Of a stretch of DNA of 64,000 bases, positions 16,209 through 25,249 are shown piece by piece. Location of the stretch: the NCBI RefSeq assembly GCF_017303295.1, contig NZ_JAFKOK010000007.1:185137-249136 (forward strand). The letters run 5' to 3'. Both the position numbers and the translations under genes were made by a program. Numbering within the stretch: position 1 is the first letter of the stretch; every line of letters begins with the position of its first letter. Below the pieces are notes generated by a model that saw nothing but the letters and a program-made list of their open reading frames with translations, ran no database searches and was not told the DNA's origin. This DNA comes from Rhodobacter sp. NTK016B. GTDB taxonomy: Bacteria > Pseudomonadota > Alphaproteobacteria > Rhodobacterales > Rhodobacteraceae.

Positions 16209-16627
16209 TACCAGTTGCCTTGCGCTTCGCAGATATCCTGGACGTCGCGGGCGATCTGGTTCTGCTCGTTGCGAATGGCCAGCCGCGCTTGAGTATGCTC
16301 GGCCTGCGTGCTTGTTGCGAACCGTTCCTCGTACTCGGCGGAGGCTGCATCCCATGACGGGAAGCGGACATCACAGCCGCAATCGCCGGTTTCCTGGATC
16401 GCCTCCCATGACCGCAGCTCGTAGAGACGCATCAACGTCAGCGCCTTGTAGGCCTCACGCGGGTGGACCTCATCCATCCATGTTGGGCGCGCAGGCCGGT
16501 CGTTGCAGATCCGGTATTGCTGGGGCGCGATGGTCACGGTGAGATCGTTCGTGACCTGAGGCGAGGTCTGGGCCGCGAGCGGCGCGGCCAGCAGGGTGAC
16601 AACTGCGGCGAGGATGGTATGGCGCAT
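16208..16627 (-). CDS. Exported protein between virB11 and virB6
   Basis: About 139 residues. A signal peptide (MRHTILAAVVTLLAAPLAAQ) predicts a periplasmic protein. The mature part has several Cys (ICNDRPARP, DCGCDVRF, DICEAQGNW) that could form disulphides, and a helical C-terminus rich in Gln/Arg. I do not recognise a family. Its place inside the virB operon, one base overlapping virB6, suggests a role in pilus or channel assembly. The start at 16627 is preferred because the longer form adds MNRKEIP before the signal peptide. Confidence 0.65.
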   Translation of the reverse strand: MRHTILAAVVTLLAAPLAAQTSPQVTNDLTVTIAPQQYRICNDRPARPTWMDEVHPREAYKALTLMRLYELRSWEAIQETGDCGCDVRFPSWDAASAEYEERFATSTQAEHTQARLAIRNEQNQIARDVQDICEAQGNW

Positions 16628-16644
16628 GGGGATTTCCTTTCGGT

Positions 16645-17679
16645 TCATTCGGCCGCGACCGTGGGGCGCTCGGCACCCCCGGCTGGACCCGTGTTCTGGT
16701 CTGGATGTCTCGCCTGCCCCGGCAGGAAGAACTCGGTGATGCCGCGGGCGCCGTCATGACGGCCGGCCTGAATGATCACGTCGATGGAGCCCTCGATGTA
16801 GTCCACCATATCGGCATAGGTCATCGGCACATCGGTCTTGAGCGCCGCGATGGCGAGGCGGCGGACAGCGAGTTGCGGGGTCTCGGCGTGCAAGGTGGTC
16901 AGCGAGCCGCCATGCCCGGTGTTGATCGCTTCGAGGAAAGTCATGGCCTCGCGGCCCCGGACCTCGCCCAGCACGATCCGGTCGGGCCGCATGCGCAGGG
17001 TCGAGGCCAGAAGCACATCGGCGCTGCGGGCCTCGGTATCCCGATCTGCAATCAGCGTCACGGCATTCGGCTGCTCGGGGCGCAGTTCCGCCGCCTCCTC
17101 GATGGTGATGATCCGCTCCTCGGGCACGATCAGCGAGAGGATTTTTCGCGCCGCGACCGTCTTGCCGGTCGAGGTGCCCCCCGAGACGATCATGTTGAGC
17201 TTGTTTTCGACACAGAAGCGCAGGGCGGCATCAATGTCGCCGGAGGCCACGACATCGCGCAGCGCAGCGTTTCGCTCAAAGCGCAGGCCCTCAAGGCTGC
17301 GTTCTTTGCCATAGAGGAAACCAAGCTTGATGGCTTCCAGCGGCAGGGAGGAAAAGAACCGCAGAGAGATGGAGAACCCACCCTCGACGGCGGGCGGCTG
17401 GATCACCTGCGCCCGGATCGGACGATCCCGATAGAGGATCGAGACCGAGACGATGGGCTTCTTGGTGCTGAGCGTCGTCGAGGCGGCCGAGGCGATCTGA
17501 TTGCCGAGGTCCTTGATCTCGGTCTGGGTCAACGGCGTGCCGAGACCGCGCATGAAATGATCGCCCTGGAACTCGCCCCAGACCTGCCCATCGGGGTTGA
17601 TGCAGATCTCGATCGTGTCGTCCCGTTGCACGGGCGCGCCGAGGCGATCCAGTGAGGCTTCGAGATAGCTCGCCGCCAT
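16645..17679 (-). CDS. virB11: T4SS hexameric ATPase VirB11
   Basis: A 344-residue cytosolic traffic ATPase of the secretion system. Walker A is GGTSTGKT at about 165-172, followed by ERIITIEEAAEL (Asp-box region) and RMRPDRIVLGEVRGREA, with GHGGSLTTLHAE as the His box. VirB11 works with VirB4 in pilus biogenesis and substrate transfer. The ATG at 17679 lies one base after the virB10 stop; the longer open frame would overlap virB10. Confidence 0.95.
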   Translation of the reverse strand: MAASYLEASLDRLGAPVQRDDTIEICINPDGQVWGEFQGDHFMRGLGTPLTQTEIKDLGNQIASAASTTLSTKKPIVSVSILYRDRPIRAQVIQPPAVEGGFSISLRFFSSLPLEAIKLGFLYGKERSLEGLRFERNAALRDVVASGDIDAALRFCVENKLNMIVSGGTSTGKTVAARKILSLIVPEERIITIEEAAELRPEQPNAVTLIADRDTEARSADVLLASTLRMRPDRIVLGEVRGREAMTFLEAINTGHGGSLTTLHAETPQLAVRRLAIAALKTDVPMTYADMVDYIEGSIDVIIQAGRHDGARGITEFFLPGQARHPDQNTGPAGGAERPTVAAE

Positions 17680-17680
17680 G

Positions 17681-19006
17681 TCAGAAGATCTCCAGGTCGC
17701 GGTCGACCATGACCGTGATCCGCGTGCCCTGATCGACATGGATCACTGGCCGGATCGCCAGATAGTCCTGCATGACGCTTTGGGTGCTGTCGCGCAGGTC
17801 CGTGCCGACGTCGCTCGCGATGTCGGCCGCGGCCTCATCATCGATCTGTCCAGCGGCGGCTGCGGGCAAAGCCCCGATCAGCGAGATCAGCGCGGCCGAA
17901 CCGAAGCGCTGCGCAAAGCGGGTGTCGACGAAGCCGGTGGTGCCGGTGCGGCCGAGCTCGTCGCCACCAAAGGCGCTGATCTCGACTGTCTGGTTGTCGG
18001 GCAGGATGATGCGATCCCAGGCCACCATGACTCGCGACTGCGCGAGCGCCACATCGGAGCGGTAACGCCCCACAAGACGCGCACCGCGAGGGATCAGGAC
18101 GCGCGTGCCGTCGAATGAATGAACGTCCTCGGAGACGATGGCGCGGATCGCGCCGGGCAGCGTGCTGTCCAGCGCCGTCTCGGTCACGGCCTGGATCATC
18201 GTGCCCTGCACGACGGTGTTGCCGGGGTTCACGATCACTTCCGCCCGCGTCACCGGAGCGGGCCTTGCGCCTGCCCGCACGAAGGCTTCGTCCTCATTCA
18301 GGCGCGCGGCCTCGAGGCTGTTCTCGCGGTCGGTCCCCGCCCCCATCCCGGAAAACGCGATCATGGGCGATGCGATGCGTTCGGCCCGGGCCTCCGCTTC
18401 AGCGATGCGGCGGCGCTCAAGTTCGGCGAGCCGCAAATCCTCCTCGTTCGGCCCGAGGTCCGTCGGCGCAGGCGGGGTCAGCCGGGCGACCTCGAGGTCC
18501 ATGCGCAATTGGTCAAGCTCGCGGTCGCGTTCGGTCAGTTGCCGTTCGAGCGCGCGCTGCGCCTCAGTGGAGTCCTCCTGCAGCGCCGTGATCTGGGCCG
18601 TGAGATCGGCGATGGCCTGCTCCGCGCCGCTGTCAGACGCCTCGACGGGCCGCGCGCGCAGGTCTTCGAGTTCCGCCCGAAGCGTCGCGAGGCTTTCCAT
18701 CAGCGCCAGTTCCGACGCAGAGGGACCGGTCTCGGCCGGTGGCGGCGGCGCAGGCTCGGCGATGGGCATGGGGGCCAGGTCGCCGAAGCCCGATCCAGCT
18801 GTCTGGAACTCTTCCGGGGCTGCGGTCGGCAGGGGTGCTTCCGGCGATGGCTGCAGGGCGGCCCAGGCCAGGCCGCCTGCGGCCACGATCCCGGCCACGC
18901 CGAGGATGGCGGCCAGCGGGGAAGGCCGCGCGGTGCCGCGCTTCTTGTCGCCTGTCGCTTCAAGAGCCGCGAGACGCGCGGCGAGGTCCTCGGTGTCCTG
19001 GCTCAT
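17681..19006 (-). CDS. virB10: T4SS core-channel protein VirB10
   Basis: A 441-residue bitopic protein spanning from inner to outer membrane. A cytosolic N-terminus is followed by one membrane segment (AILGVAGIVAAGGLAWAAL). Next comes a Pro-rich and long Glu/Arg-rich coiled-coil region (about 85-205), and then the conserved VirB10/TraB beta-barrel domain (GTMIQAVTETALDSTLPG, RGARLVGRY, GTTGFVDTRF). VirB10 senses ATP use and gates the outer-membrane pore. The start overlaps the virB9 stop as ATGA. Confidence 0.95.
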   Translation of the reverse strand: MSQDTEDLAARLAALEATGDKKRGTARPSPLAAILGVAGIVAAGGLAWAALQPSPEAPLPTAAPEEFQTAGSGFGDLAPMPIAEPAPPPPAETGPSASELALMESLATLRAELEDLRARPVEASDSGAEQAIADLTAQITALQEDSTEAQRALERQLTERDRELDQLRMDLEVARLTPPAPTDLGPNEEDLRLAELERRRIAEAEARAERIASPMIAFSGMGAGTDRENSLEAARLNEDEAFVRAGARPAPVTRAEVIVNPGNTVVQGTMIQAVTETALDSTLPGAIRAIVSEDVHSFDGTRVLIPRGARLVGRYRSDVALAQSRVMVAWDRIILPDNQTVEISAFGGDELGRTGTTGFVDTRFAQRFGSAALISLIGALPAAAAGQIDDEAAADIASDVGTDLRDSTQSVMQDYLAIRPVIHVDQGTRITVMVDRDLEIF

Positions 19007-19716
19007 GACGTGGGCCCACCCATATCCTGAACACAGACCTCGTCTTCCCCGAGGCGAAGCACCCATTGGCGGTTCACGCCCGAGACACGGATGACGCCGT
19101 CCTCGAGTGCCGTGCTGTTCACCGCCCGCTCGCCGCCATTGGCATAGCGGAAGATCGCCGGGACCGGCGCGTTCCGCGCGAAGCGGAAGTAAGTGAAGGT
19201 GCCATCATCCCAGATAGCCGTCGGTGTGAACTCCTCGCTTGCGCTGACGGCATAGTTGGCATTCGGCGCATCAGCCGCGACCGCGCGGGCCGGTTGAACG
19301 CGGCTTTCGGGATAGCGGAACTGCACGACGTAATGCGGGGTCTCGCGCGCCTCGACCACGTGGAAATAGTAGGAACGGCGGTTCGTGTAGACCGTGATGT
19401 TGGTGGCGACACCCGAGGCGGCTGGCTTGATCGCGAAGGCGCGTCCGCCCGGCACGCCGTCGAACTGGAAGCCCACCGTGTCGCCCGCGATGATCGAGCG
19501 GATGGTCTCGCCCTCACCGAACTCGACTGTGGTGACCCGGGTCAGGGTTGTGACAACGCGGTAGACCTGCCCCTCGGTCCAGGTCGCGATCCGGACGCGG
19601 TTGTCATGGGGGCCGGGGCGTGGCGTGGTTTCGGCGAGGGCTGCGGGCGCCATGAACGCCAGCGCGCTGGCGACCAGCAGAGCGTGAACGGATGTGAAAA
19701 CTGGAACAGAGGTCAT
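19003..19716 (-). CDS. virB9: T4SS outer-membrane complex protein VirB9
   Basis: A 237-residue periplasmic protein with a signal peptide (HALLVASALAFMAPAALAE). The N-terminal domain carries GQVYRVVTTLTRVTTVEFGE and the GETI..IIAGD pattern, and the C-terminal domain has YAVSA..FTPTAIWDDGTFTY followed by FRFARNAPVPAIF. This is the VirB9/CagX signature. With VirB7 and VirB10 it forms the outer-membrane core ring. It overlaps virB8 and virB10 by ATGA junctions. Confidence 0.95.
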   Translation of the reverse strand: MTSVPVFTSVHALLVASALAFMAPAALAETTPRPGPHDNRVRIATWTEGQVYRVVTTLTRVTTVEFGEGETIRSIIAGDTVGFQFDGVPGGRAFAIKPAASGVATNITVYTNRRSYYFHVVEARETPHYVVQFRYPESRVQPARAVAADAPNANYAVSASEEFTPTAIWDDGTFTYFRFARNAPVPAIFRYANGGERAVNSTALEDGVIRVSGVNRQWVLRLGEDEVCVQDMGGPTS

Positions 19717-20390
19717 TCGGAACGGTCCGATCGGATGGCATATTGGGTGACAGTGAAGCCGAAAGGGTTTTGCCAGACATCGTCAATCGAGCGGGTCCTT
19801 TCGGGTTGGAATGCAAACATCAATGTTGCGGTGAATGACCCGTCCTGCGCCCCTTGCGGGCTGGTCAGGCGCTTTCTGAGACGCACCTGCGCGCGGTTCT
19901 CGCCGATCAGCGTGATCGAGGCGATCTCGACAGCCATCTCTGCGGCGGGACCGTAGCGAGACGGCGGATAGCTCTCCTGCCCCGAGGTCCACATGGTGCG
20001 CATGCTGGCCTCGGCCGCCCCGGTGGATTGCGCCAGCACGCGGCGCACGCGCAGATCGTTGTCGAGCTGGTTGTAGGCCTCGCGATCCAGGATGTAGCGG
20101 TAGATCTGCGCCTCGATGATGGCGGGCCGCTCGGCAAGCGAGACCGTTTCGACCGTGGCGTTCGGCAGAGCGAGACCGGTCGCGGGGTCATAGGGCACGA
20201 CGACGGGCGGAGGCGTCTCGACCATCAGGGCGACAGCAGCGGCCGCAAGGCAGCCAAAAACGCCAAAGCCTGCCCCGCCAAGGCCGATCATCCGCCAGAG
20301 CTGCTCCCGGCGCAGTGCGCCGTGGATCAGTTCCTCCTCGACCAGTTCGCGCGCGCTCATGCCCGCCGTCATGTCGGGACCCTTGCTCAT
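19713..20390 (-). CDS. virB8: T4SS assembly protein VirB8
   Basis: A 225-residue bitopic inner-membrane protein: short cytosolic N-terminus, one membrane segment (GLGGAGFGVFGCLAAAAVAL, about 37-56), then a periplasmic domain with the VirB8 pattern (YNQLDNDLRVRRVLAQS, then YPPSRYGPAAEMAVEI and NPFGFTVTQYAIR). VirB8 nucleates channel assembly. Stop and start codons overlap with virB9 and virB5. Confidence 0.93.
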   Translation of the reverse strand: MSKGPDMTAGMSARELVEEELIHGALRREQLWRMIGLGGAGFGVFGCLAAAAVALMVETPPPVVVPYDPATGLALPNATVETVSLAERPAIIEAQIYRYILDREAYNQLDNDLRVRRVLAQSTGAAEASMRTMWTSGQESYPPSRYGPAAEMAVEIASITLIGENRAQVRLRKRLTSPQGAQDGSFTATLMFAFQPERTRSIDDVWQNPFGFTVTQYAIRSDRSE

Positions 20391-21184
20391 GGCCGCAGGC
20401 TCGGCAGAGTGAAGTCCATGTAGCGGCGCTCTTCGGCGATGGTGGCGGCATCGACCACCCCGGCATTGCCGGCGCCGAGGGTCTGGATTGCCTCAAGCTC
20501 CCACATCCGCGTCATGGCGATGGCGAGTTCCGCCGTGACGCGGGTATTGTGATCCATCGACTCCTTGAGGTCCTCCATGTCGGGGATCATCGAGACGAGT
20601 TGTTCGACACGTTCGAGCGATTGCGCCGCCTCGGCGTGGCTGTTCTGGGCTGCGGCCGACATCACGGCGCCGGTCGTGGCGCGGGTCGCGACTCCTTCGG
20701 CGCCTGGATTGCCGCTGGTGGCGATCTCGCGCAGCGAGTCCTCGTCGAAGCCTGCACTCGCCAACGCCTGTTCCATCTGCGTACGCAAGGGCCCTGCGTT
20801 GGGGCCGATCAGGCTCGACCAATCCCCGGCTTGAATGCCCCTGATCAGGCCCGGGATGTCTTCAAAACTCGCCTGTAGGAGGTTGTCGAGATCGCCGCCC
20901 ATGGCGAGACCGAGGATACTGCGCGGCCCGGTGAGCGAGGCATACATTTCGTTCAGCTGATCGAGCTGGCCTTGCAGCGTCTCCAGTTGTTCGAGCGCAT
21001 TGTCCAGAAGATCGGTCTGGATCCCGAAATCCTGCAGCATCTGCTGAAGCTGGCGGATTTCCTGGGCGATGTTCTGGGTATCGACCGTGGGCACGCCCTG
21101 AGCGGTGACGGGCCCCGTGAGGGCGGTGGTCAGCGCGAGGGTCGCGGCGGTGGTGGTGAAGGAACGGTAAAAGCGCCGGATCAT
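20387..21184 (-). CDS. virB5: T4SS minor pilin VirB5
   Basis: A 265-residue exported protein. A signal peptide ends near TALTGPVTAQG, and VPTVDTQNIAQEIRQL opens the helical VirB5/TrbJ domain (QLETLQGQLDQLNEMYASLT). It ends with RRYMDFTLPSLRP, the conserved VirB5 tail. VirB5 sits at the pilus tip. The preceding gene shares both the AQGVPT opening and the MDFT..LR tail, so the two look like paralogues. Confidence 0.88.
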   Translation of the reverse strand: MIRRFYRSFTTTAATLALTTALTGPVTAQGVPTVDTQNIAQEIRQLQQMLQDFGIQTDLLDNALEQLETLQGQLDQLNEMYASLTGPRSILGLAMGGDLDNLLQASFEDIPGLIRGIQAGDWSSLIGPNAGPLRTQMEQALASAGFDEDSLREIATSGNPGAEGVATRATTGAVMSAAAQNSHAEAAQSLERVEQLVSMIPDMEDLKESMDHNTRVTAELAIAMTRMWELEAIQTLGAGNAGVVDAATIAEERRYMDFTLPSLRP

Positions 21185-22359
21185 CGCAATGTCTCCTGGG
21201 TGAAATCCATGAACTGCCGCTCGGCCGCTTGCGCGGCTGCCATGGCGATTTGTTCATCGCTCAGCGGCTGAGTGTGGGCGGCCTTGATCCGGGTCCGGAT
21301 CGCGACCAATCGGGCAAGCTCGGCACGCGCATAGGTGTTGAGCGCGATGGCCTCGTGCAGATCTTCGGTCTCGCCGATGCGGGTGATGATGTCTTGGACC
21401 CGCAGGGCCGCCGCGCGGACCGAGACTAGCGAATAATCGCCATAGACACCCGCCCCATGGGCCGAGAGGCTGAAGCTCGCGTTGGCGAGGAGCACAGGGT
21501 CGATGGTGCCAAGCGCATCGATCCCGCCGACGGCGGCGAGGTAGCTATTGTACTGCTGCGGGATGACAACGACGTAATGCTGGGTTTCCGCGAAGGGCGG
21601 CACGCCACCGTAGTTCTGCACATTGCCAGGGCCTGCGTTATAGGCCGCGAGCGCGTGGATGATGTTGCCATCGAACATGTTCAGCATCTGCGCGAGGTAC
21701 CGCGCGCCGCCCGTGACCTGCAGCCAGGGATCGTCATAATAGGCCGGGTAGATCCCGAGATCGCCCGCCGTGCCGGGCATGATCTGGGTGAGCCCGAAGG
21801 CCCCCACGGGGGAGCGCGCGCCGATCTGGAACCGGCTTTCCTGCCAGATCAGCGCCTGAAGAAGGCAGCGCCACTGGACGAGCGACAGGCCAGCGCGGCT
21901 CACCCCGGGCAGGCTATGGGTGTGGCGCGCCGCACGGATGATCAACTCCTCGATCCCTTCCCGGGCATCGCCGAACATCCGGGCGGCGGCCGGGTTGTTG
22001 TCCTCCGGCGCATAGAGGCTGGCGGCCGCGCTTTCGACGTCACCGGCAGATCCTCGCACCGCCCCCTGCCCCGCCTCGAGCCCCGCAACGGTTCCCGCGA
22101 CATCGCCGGAGCCGACGGACATGGCATCCATCAGCCCCTCTAGCGAGGCGAGTTGCTGGCGTTCGATCTCGGCCAGCTCCTCCTCGCGTGTCAGCCGGTC
22201 CTGCTGCAGCGCCAGGTCGCGATCGGTCTGCTTGAGGATTGCCTGCCGCTCTGCGAAAAGGCGTAGATCAAAAGTCGGCACGCCCTGGGCAACCGCTGGC
22301 CCGACGCTGGGACCTGCCAGCGCAAGGCTGACCATCGAGAGAGGAAGCCAGGTCCGCAT
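21181..22359 (-). CDS. VirB5-like scaffold carrying a lytic transglycosylase (SLT) domain
   Basis: A 392-residue exported protein. After the signal peptide it begins AQGVPTFDLRLFAERQAI, like a VirB5/TrbJ protein, with a coiled-coil (about 45-78). Residues about 155-275 form an SLT domain: catalytic Glu174 in IWQESRF, then RSPVGAFGLTQIMPGTA and ALAAYNAGPGNV. It ends ERQFMDFTQETLR, the same tail as the VirB5 that follows. The protein would cleave peptidoglycan during channel assembly while possibly docking where VirB5 does. A separate SLT protein heads the operon, so this is the second one. A simple VirB1 annotation would miss the VirB5-like ends. Confidence 0.85.
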   Translation of the reverse strand: MRTWLPLSMVSLALAGPSVGPAVAQGVPTFDLRLFAERQAILKQTDRDLALQQDRLTREEELAEIERQQLASLEGLMDAMSVGSGDVAGTVAGLEAGQGAVRGSAGDVESAAASLYAPEDNNPAAARMFGDAREGIEELIIRAARHTHSLPGVSRAGLSLVQWRCLLQALIWQESRFQIGARSPVGAFGLTQIMPGTAGDLGIYPAYYDDPWLQVTGGARYLAQMLNMFDGNIIHALAAYNAGPGNVQNYGGVPPFAETQHYVVVIPQQYNSYLAAVGGIDALGTIDPVLLANASFSLSAHGAGVYGDYSLVSVRAAALRVQDIITRIGETEDLHEAIALNTYARAELARLVAIRTRIKAAHTQPLSDEQIAMAAAQAAERQFMDFTQETLR

Positions 22360-22363
22360 TTGC

Positions 22364-22579
22364 TCAGCCGCCCGCCCCCAAGAGGACGAAATCGCAAGCC
22401 GTGTCGCGGCGCGTGACGGCGGCCCCCATCGTCGAGATCGTGGTCGTGGCGGTTGCGCCTTGTGCGGGCGCCTCGCGGAAGTTGAAGCAGTTGGCCTGCG
22501 CAGGGTTATGCTGCGCGCAGGCCGTCAGGCTCAGGCCAAGGCCAAGCAGCACGACGCTGCGGATGATGGTACGGGTCAT
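22364..22579 (-). CDS. Small lipoprotein, VirB7 candidate
   Basis: 71 residues with a lipoprotein signal: SVVLLGLGLSLTACAQ, where the Cys after LTA is the acylation site. The mature part is about 50 residues with two further Cys (NCFNF and DTACDF). Size, lipobox and place inside the virB operon (between virB4 and the SLT gene) fit VirB7, which anchors VirB9 in the outer membrane. VirB7 proteins share little sequence, so identity rests on context. It overlaps the virB4 stop as ATGA. Confidence 0.7.
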   Translation of the reverse strand: MTRTIIRSVVLLGLGLSLTACAQHNPAQANCFNFREAPAQGATATTTISTMGAAVTRRDTACDFVLLGAGG

Positions 22580-24972
22580 GTCACTCTCCAGAAATCGGGA
22601 CGGTCACGGTAGTCGGGGCCAACGAGGGCCTCGCCCTTCTCCATGCCGCCAAGGATGGTCACGAGCGGGCCGAGGGCGCTGAGATCGGCGTCGATCACGA
22701 CCGAACCCCGGTCATCGCGCACGAGCGCCAGCCGCGAGGCGGAGCCGACGCCCAAAAGCACGTCGAGTTCTTTCTCGCTGAGGCCAAGCATCGCGTAGTC
22801 AGCGGCCGAGGCGCGGATGTTGGGCAGAAGCACCTGGGTCGGCACCGCTTCCACGATGGTCTTGCCGGTCCGGGTGCGTTCGAGCTGGCTGGCATATTGC
22901 GTCATCATCACGACGACGGCGTTCTGCTTGCGCGCGGTCACCAGCCAGTTCGAGAGCCGCTCCGCGAAATACGCGTTGTCCAGCGCCTTCCAGGCCTCGT
23001 CGATCACGATGATCGTGGGCTTGCGGTCCTCGATCACGCGCTCGACCCGGCGGAAAAGGTAGGACAGGACCGCCATGCGTTCCCGCTCGCTCTCGGAATC
23101 GAGGATGCCGGTCAGATCAAAGCCCGCGACGTCAGCGTCGGTGCTGCCCCCGATTTGGAATGTGTCGTCTGTGTTCGCCCCAAAGATCCAGCCGTAGCGG
23201 CCCTCAGCCGTCCATTCCTGCATCCGCTCAAACAGATCGCCCTCATCATCGGTCGAGACGAGGAGCGAGGCAAAGTCCGACCAGTTCCTGAGCCCCGCAT
23301 TCCCGGCACTCGCGTTCTGGCGCACGACCTCCTGCAGGCGGTTGGTCTGCACTGGGGTCAGTGGTCGGTCGCGGCGCTCGAGGAGACTTGCGAGCCAGTC
23401 GGCCAGCCATGCCTGACCGCGGGCGTCGATTTCCGTCTGCAGCGGGTTCAGGCCCGTGGGACGTCCGGCCCGCACGGTCGAATAGCTACCCCCAAGCGCG
23501 CGGACGGCCATTTCCATGCCGGCGCGGTAGTCGAAAACGAAAAGCCGTGCGCCTGCGCGCCGGGCCATGGTCATCAGGAAAGCCGCCAGCACGGATTTGC
23601 CCGAGCCGGGGCGGCCGAGGATCAGCGTGTGGCCTCCCGTGGGTTCGCGATCCGGCGCGCCCTGTTCATGGAAGTTGAAGCGAAACCCGCTGCGCTCTGG
23701 CGTCGGGAAAAGCGTGATCGGCACGCCCCAGGGCACTTGCGCGGCCGTCTTGCCGAGCGGGGTGCGGTGGAAGGTGGCGAGATCGGCGAAGTTGTGGTTC
23801 GTGATCGCGGCCTTGCGGCTGCGCGCCCCGGTATTGCCGGGATGCTGTGCCATGAAATGCGCCCGCGCCCCGAAGGCTTCCGAGATCAGGTTGATGCCGG
23901 AGGTGGCGGAGATGTTGCGGATTTCGGCTGCGATGTCGTCGAGGGCGGCCTGAGATCGCGCATAGACCGCCACTGTCATGTGATGCTCGCCGAAGATCAG
24001 GCGTTTGGATTCCAGATCGTCCTGGGCCAGTTCCAGTTCCTGCGCCAGGCTGACAGCCCCGTCATTGGCGGCCTGCATCAGGCGAAGCTGCCGCTTGATC
24101 CGGCCTGCCATGATGTTGGCGTTGATCGGCACAAAGGAATGGGTGACTACCATATCGACGGGCAGGTTCAGCTCGTCGAGGATCAGGCTGTCGGTCTTGG
24201 CGGGGTAGTTCTTCACCGCGAAGATCGCGCCGAGCTTGTCGCCGACCGCGCCATCGGAAAGTGCGATGGTCGTGCCTCGGAAGGTGACGCGAGTATTGGC
24301 GACATCCTCGGCGATCACCCCGAGGCGCGATCGCGGGAAGAGCGGATGCTCCTCGCCGGTGTTCAGAGATCCGAGAAAGCCCAGAAGCTCGCCGCTGCTG
24401 GCGGCAAGCAGGCGCGGCTTCAGCTCATCGAAAGACGACAGCAGAAACCCAACGACCTCGTCGAGCTTGCGCAAGCGTCGGGTCGTGTCCGCTGCATGCA
24501 GGGCACGAGACGCGCCCAAGCCGAAGGGCAAACGGCTGCCGGTCTCGGGACGTTTCAGCACGGTCAGGGTCAGCGTCTTGTCGCGCAGGCCTGCCCGACC
24601 CAGATGCGCATGCCAGCGTTGGTCCACGGCGGCCGCGAACCCCTCACCCGGGATGGGCGGCAGGGTCACATCGACCGCTTTCGACACCTTGTGCAGGTAG
24701 AAGGAGAACTCGGTCCCTACCTGCGCCACGATGCCAGCCAGCAACCCTCCGATCCGGTCGAGATGCCCGTCCTCGCTCGTGGTGCTGTTCACCCCCTCGA
24801 GCCGGATGCATTGCATCAGCTCGTTGCCGCGGGTCCGGATCGTCCGGTCGGTGACAAGGCTGACGTAAGGCAGCATCATTGAGAGCCGCTTCTCGCCCTT
24901 GACCCATGCAGGCAGCGCGGTCAGCGGATCGAGCGCGTCCATCGCCTCATCGGCACCTCCATCACGGGGCAT
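22576..24972 (-). CDS. virB4: T4SS ATPase VirB4
   Basis: A 798-residue ATPase that energises pilus assembly and substrate transfer at the inner membrane. The N-terminal CagE/VirB4 domain is followed by Walker A LGRPGSGKSVLAAF (about 450-463) and Walker B TIIVIDEAWKAL (about 652-663), with MMTQYASQLERT beyond. The ATG at 24972 overlaps the virB3 end by 11 bp; a second in-frame ATG at 24942 is an alternative start. Confidence 0.95.
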   Translation of the reverse strand: MPRDGGADEAMDALDPLTALPAWVKGEKRLSMMLPYVSLVTDRTIRTRGNELMQCIRLEGVNSTTSEDGHLDRIGGLLAGIVAQVGTEFSFYLHKVSKAVDVTLPPIPGEGFAAAVDQRWHAHLGRAGLRDKTLTLTVLKRPETGSRLPFGLGASRALHAADTTRRLRKLDEVVGFLLSSFDELKPRLLAASSGELLGFLGSLNTGEEHPLFPRSRLGVIAEDVANTRVTFRGTTIALSDGAVGDKLGAIFAVKNYPAKTDSLILDELNLPVDMVVTHSFVPINANIMAGRIKRQLRLMQAANDGAVSLAQELELAQDDLESKRLIFGEHHMTVAVYARSQAALDDIAAEIRNISATSGINLISEAFGARAHFMAQHPGNTGARSRKAAITNHNFADLATFHRTPLGKTAAQVPWGVPITLFPTPERSGFRFNFHEQGAPDREPTGGHTLILGRPGSGKSVLAAFLMTMARRAGARLFVFDYRAGMEMAVRALGGSYSTVRAGRPTGLNPLQTEIDARGQAWLADWLASLLERRDRPLTPVQTNRLQEVVRQNASAGNAGLRNWSDFASLLVSTDDEGDLFERMQEWTAEGRYGWIFGANTDDTFQIGGSTDADVAGFDLTGILDSESERERMAVLSYLFRRVERVIEDRKPTIIVIDEAWKALDNAYFAERLSNWLVTARKQNAVVVMMTQYASQLERTRTGKTIVEAVPTQVLLPNIRASAADYAMLGLSEKELDVLLGVGSASRLALVRDDRGSVVIDADLSALGPLVTILGGMEKGEALVGPDYRDRPDFWRVT

Positions 24973-25240
24973 AGCTGTCGCCCCCGTGCAGCTTGCGGTT
25001 TGCCGTCGGCGGGGTTTCCTGCAAGGTGATCACCAGGACATCGAGAAAGTTCGGATCCCAGTCTGCGGCTTTCCAAAGCGCCGGCCACGCCAGCCCCGCG
25101 AACACAGCCACCACCCAGCTCTGCACCCAGAGGAACAGAAGGGTCGAGCCGAAGAGCCAGACCATGGCGTACATGATCGGCAAGCCCATCAGCTTGGGTG
25201 GCCTGAGAAGACCGATGAACACGCGGGACTGGTCAGCCAT
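24962..25240 (-). CDS. virB3: T4SS protein VirB3
   Basis: A 92-residue membrane protein with the VirB3 pattern: RVFIGLLRPPKLMGLPIMY near the start, then two hydrophobic stretches (AMVWLFGSTLLFLWVQSWVV and AVFAGLAWPALW) and DPNFLDVL..LQETP. VirB3 sits in the inner membrane and often works with VirB4, whose gene it overlaps. It follows virB2 after 9 bp. Confidence 0.88.
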   Translation of the reverse strand: MADQSRVFIGLLRPPKLMGLPIMYAMVWLFGSTLLFLWVQSWVVAVFAGLAWPALWKAADWDPNFLDVLVITLQETPPTANRKLHGGDSYAP

Positions 25241-25249
25241 GGATAGAGC

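Noticed and set aside
22897..24882. 661-codon plus-strand open frame
   Set aside because: Exact antisense of VirB4, which has Walker A and B motifs and operon context; high-GC shadow frame.
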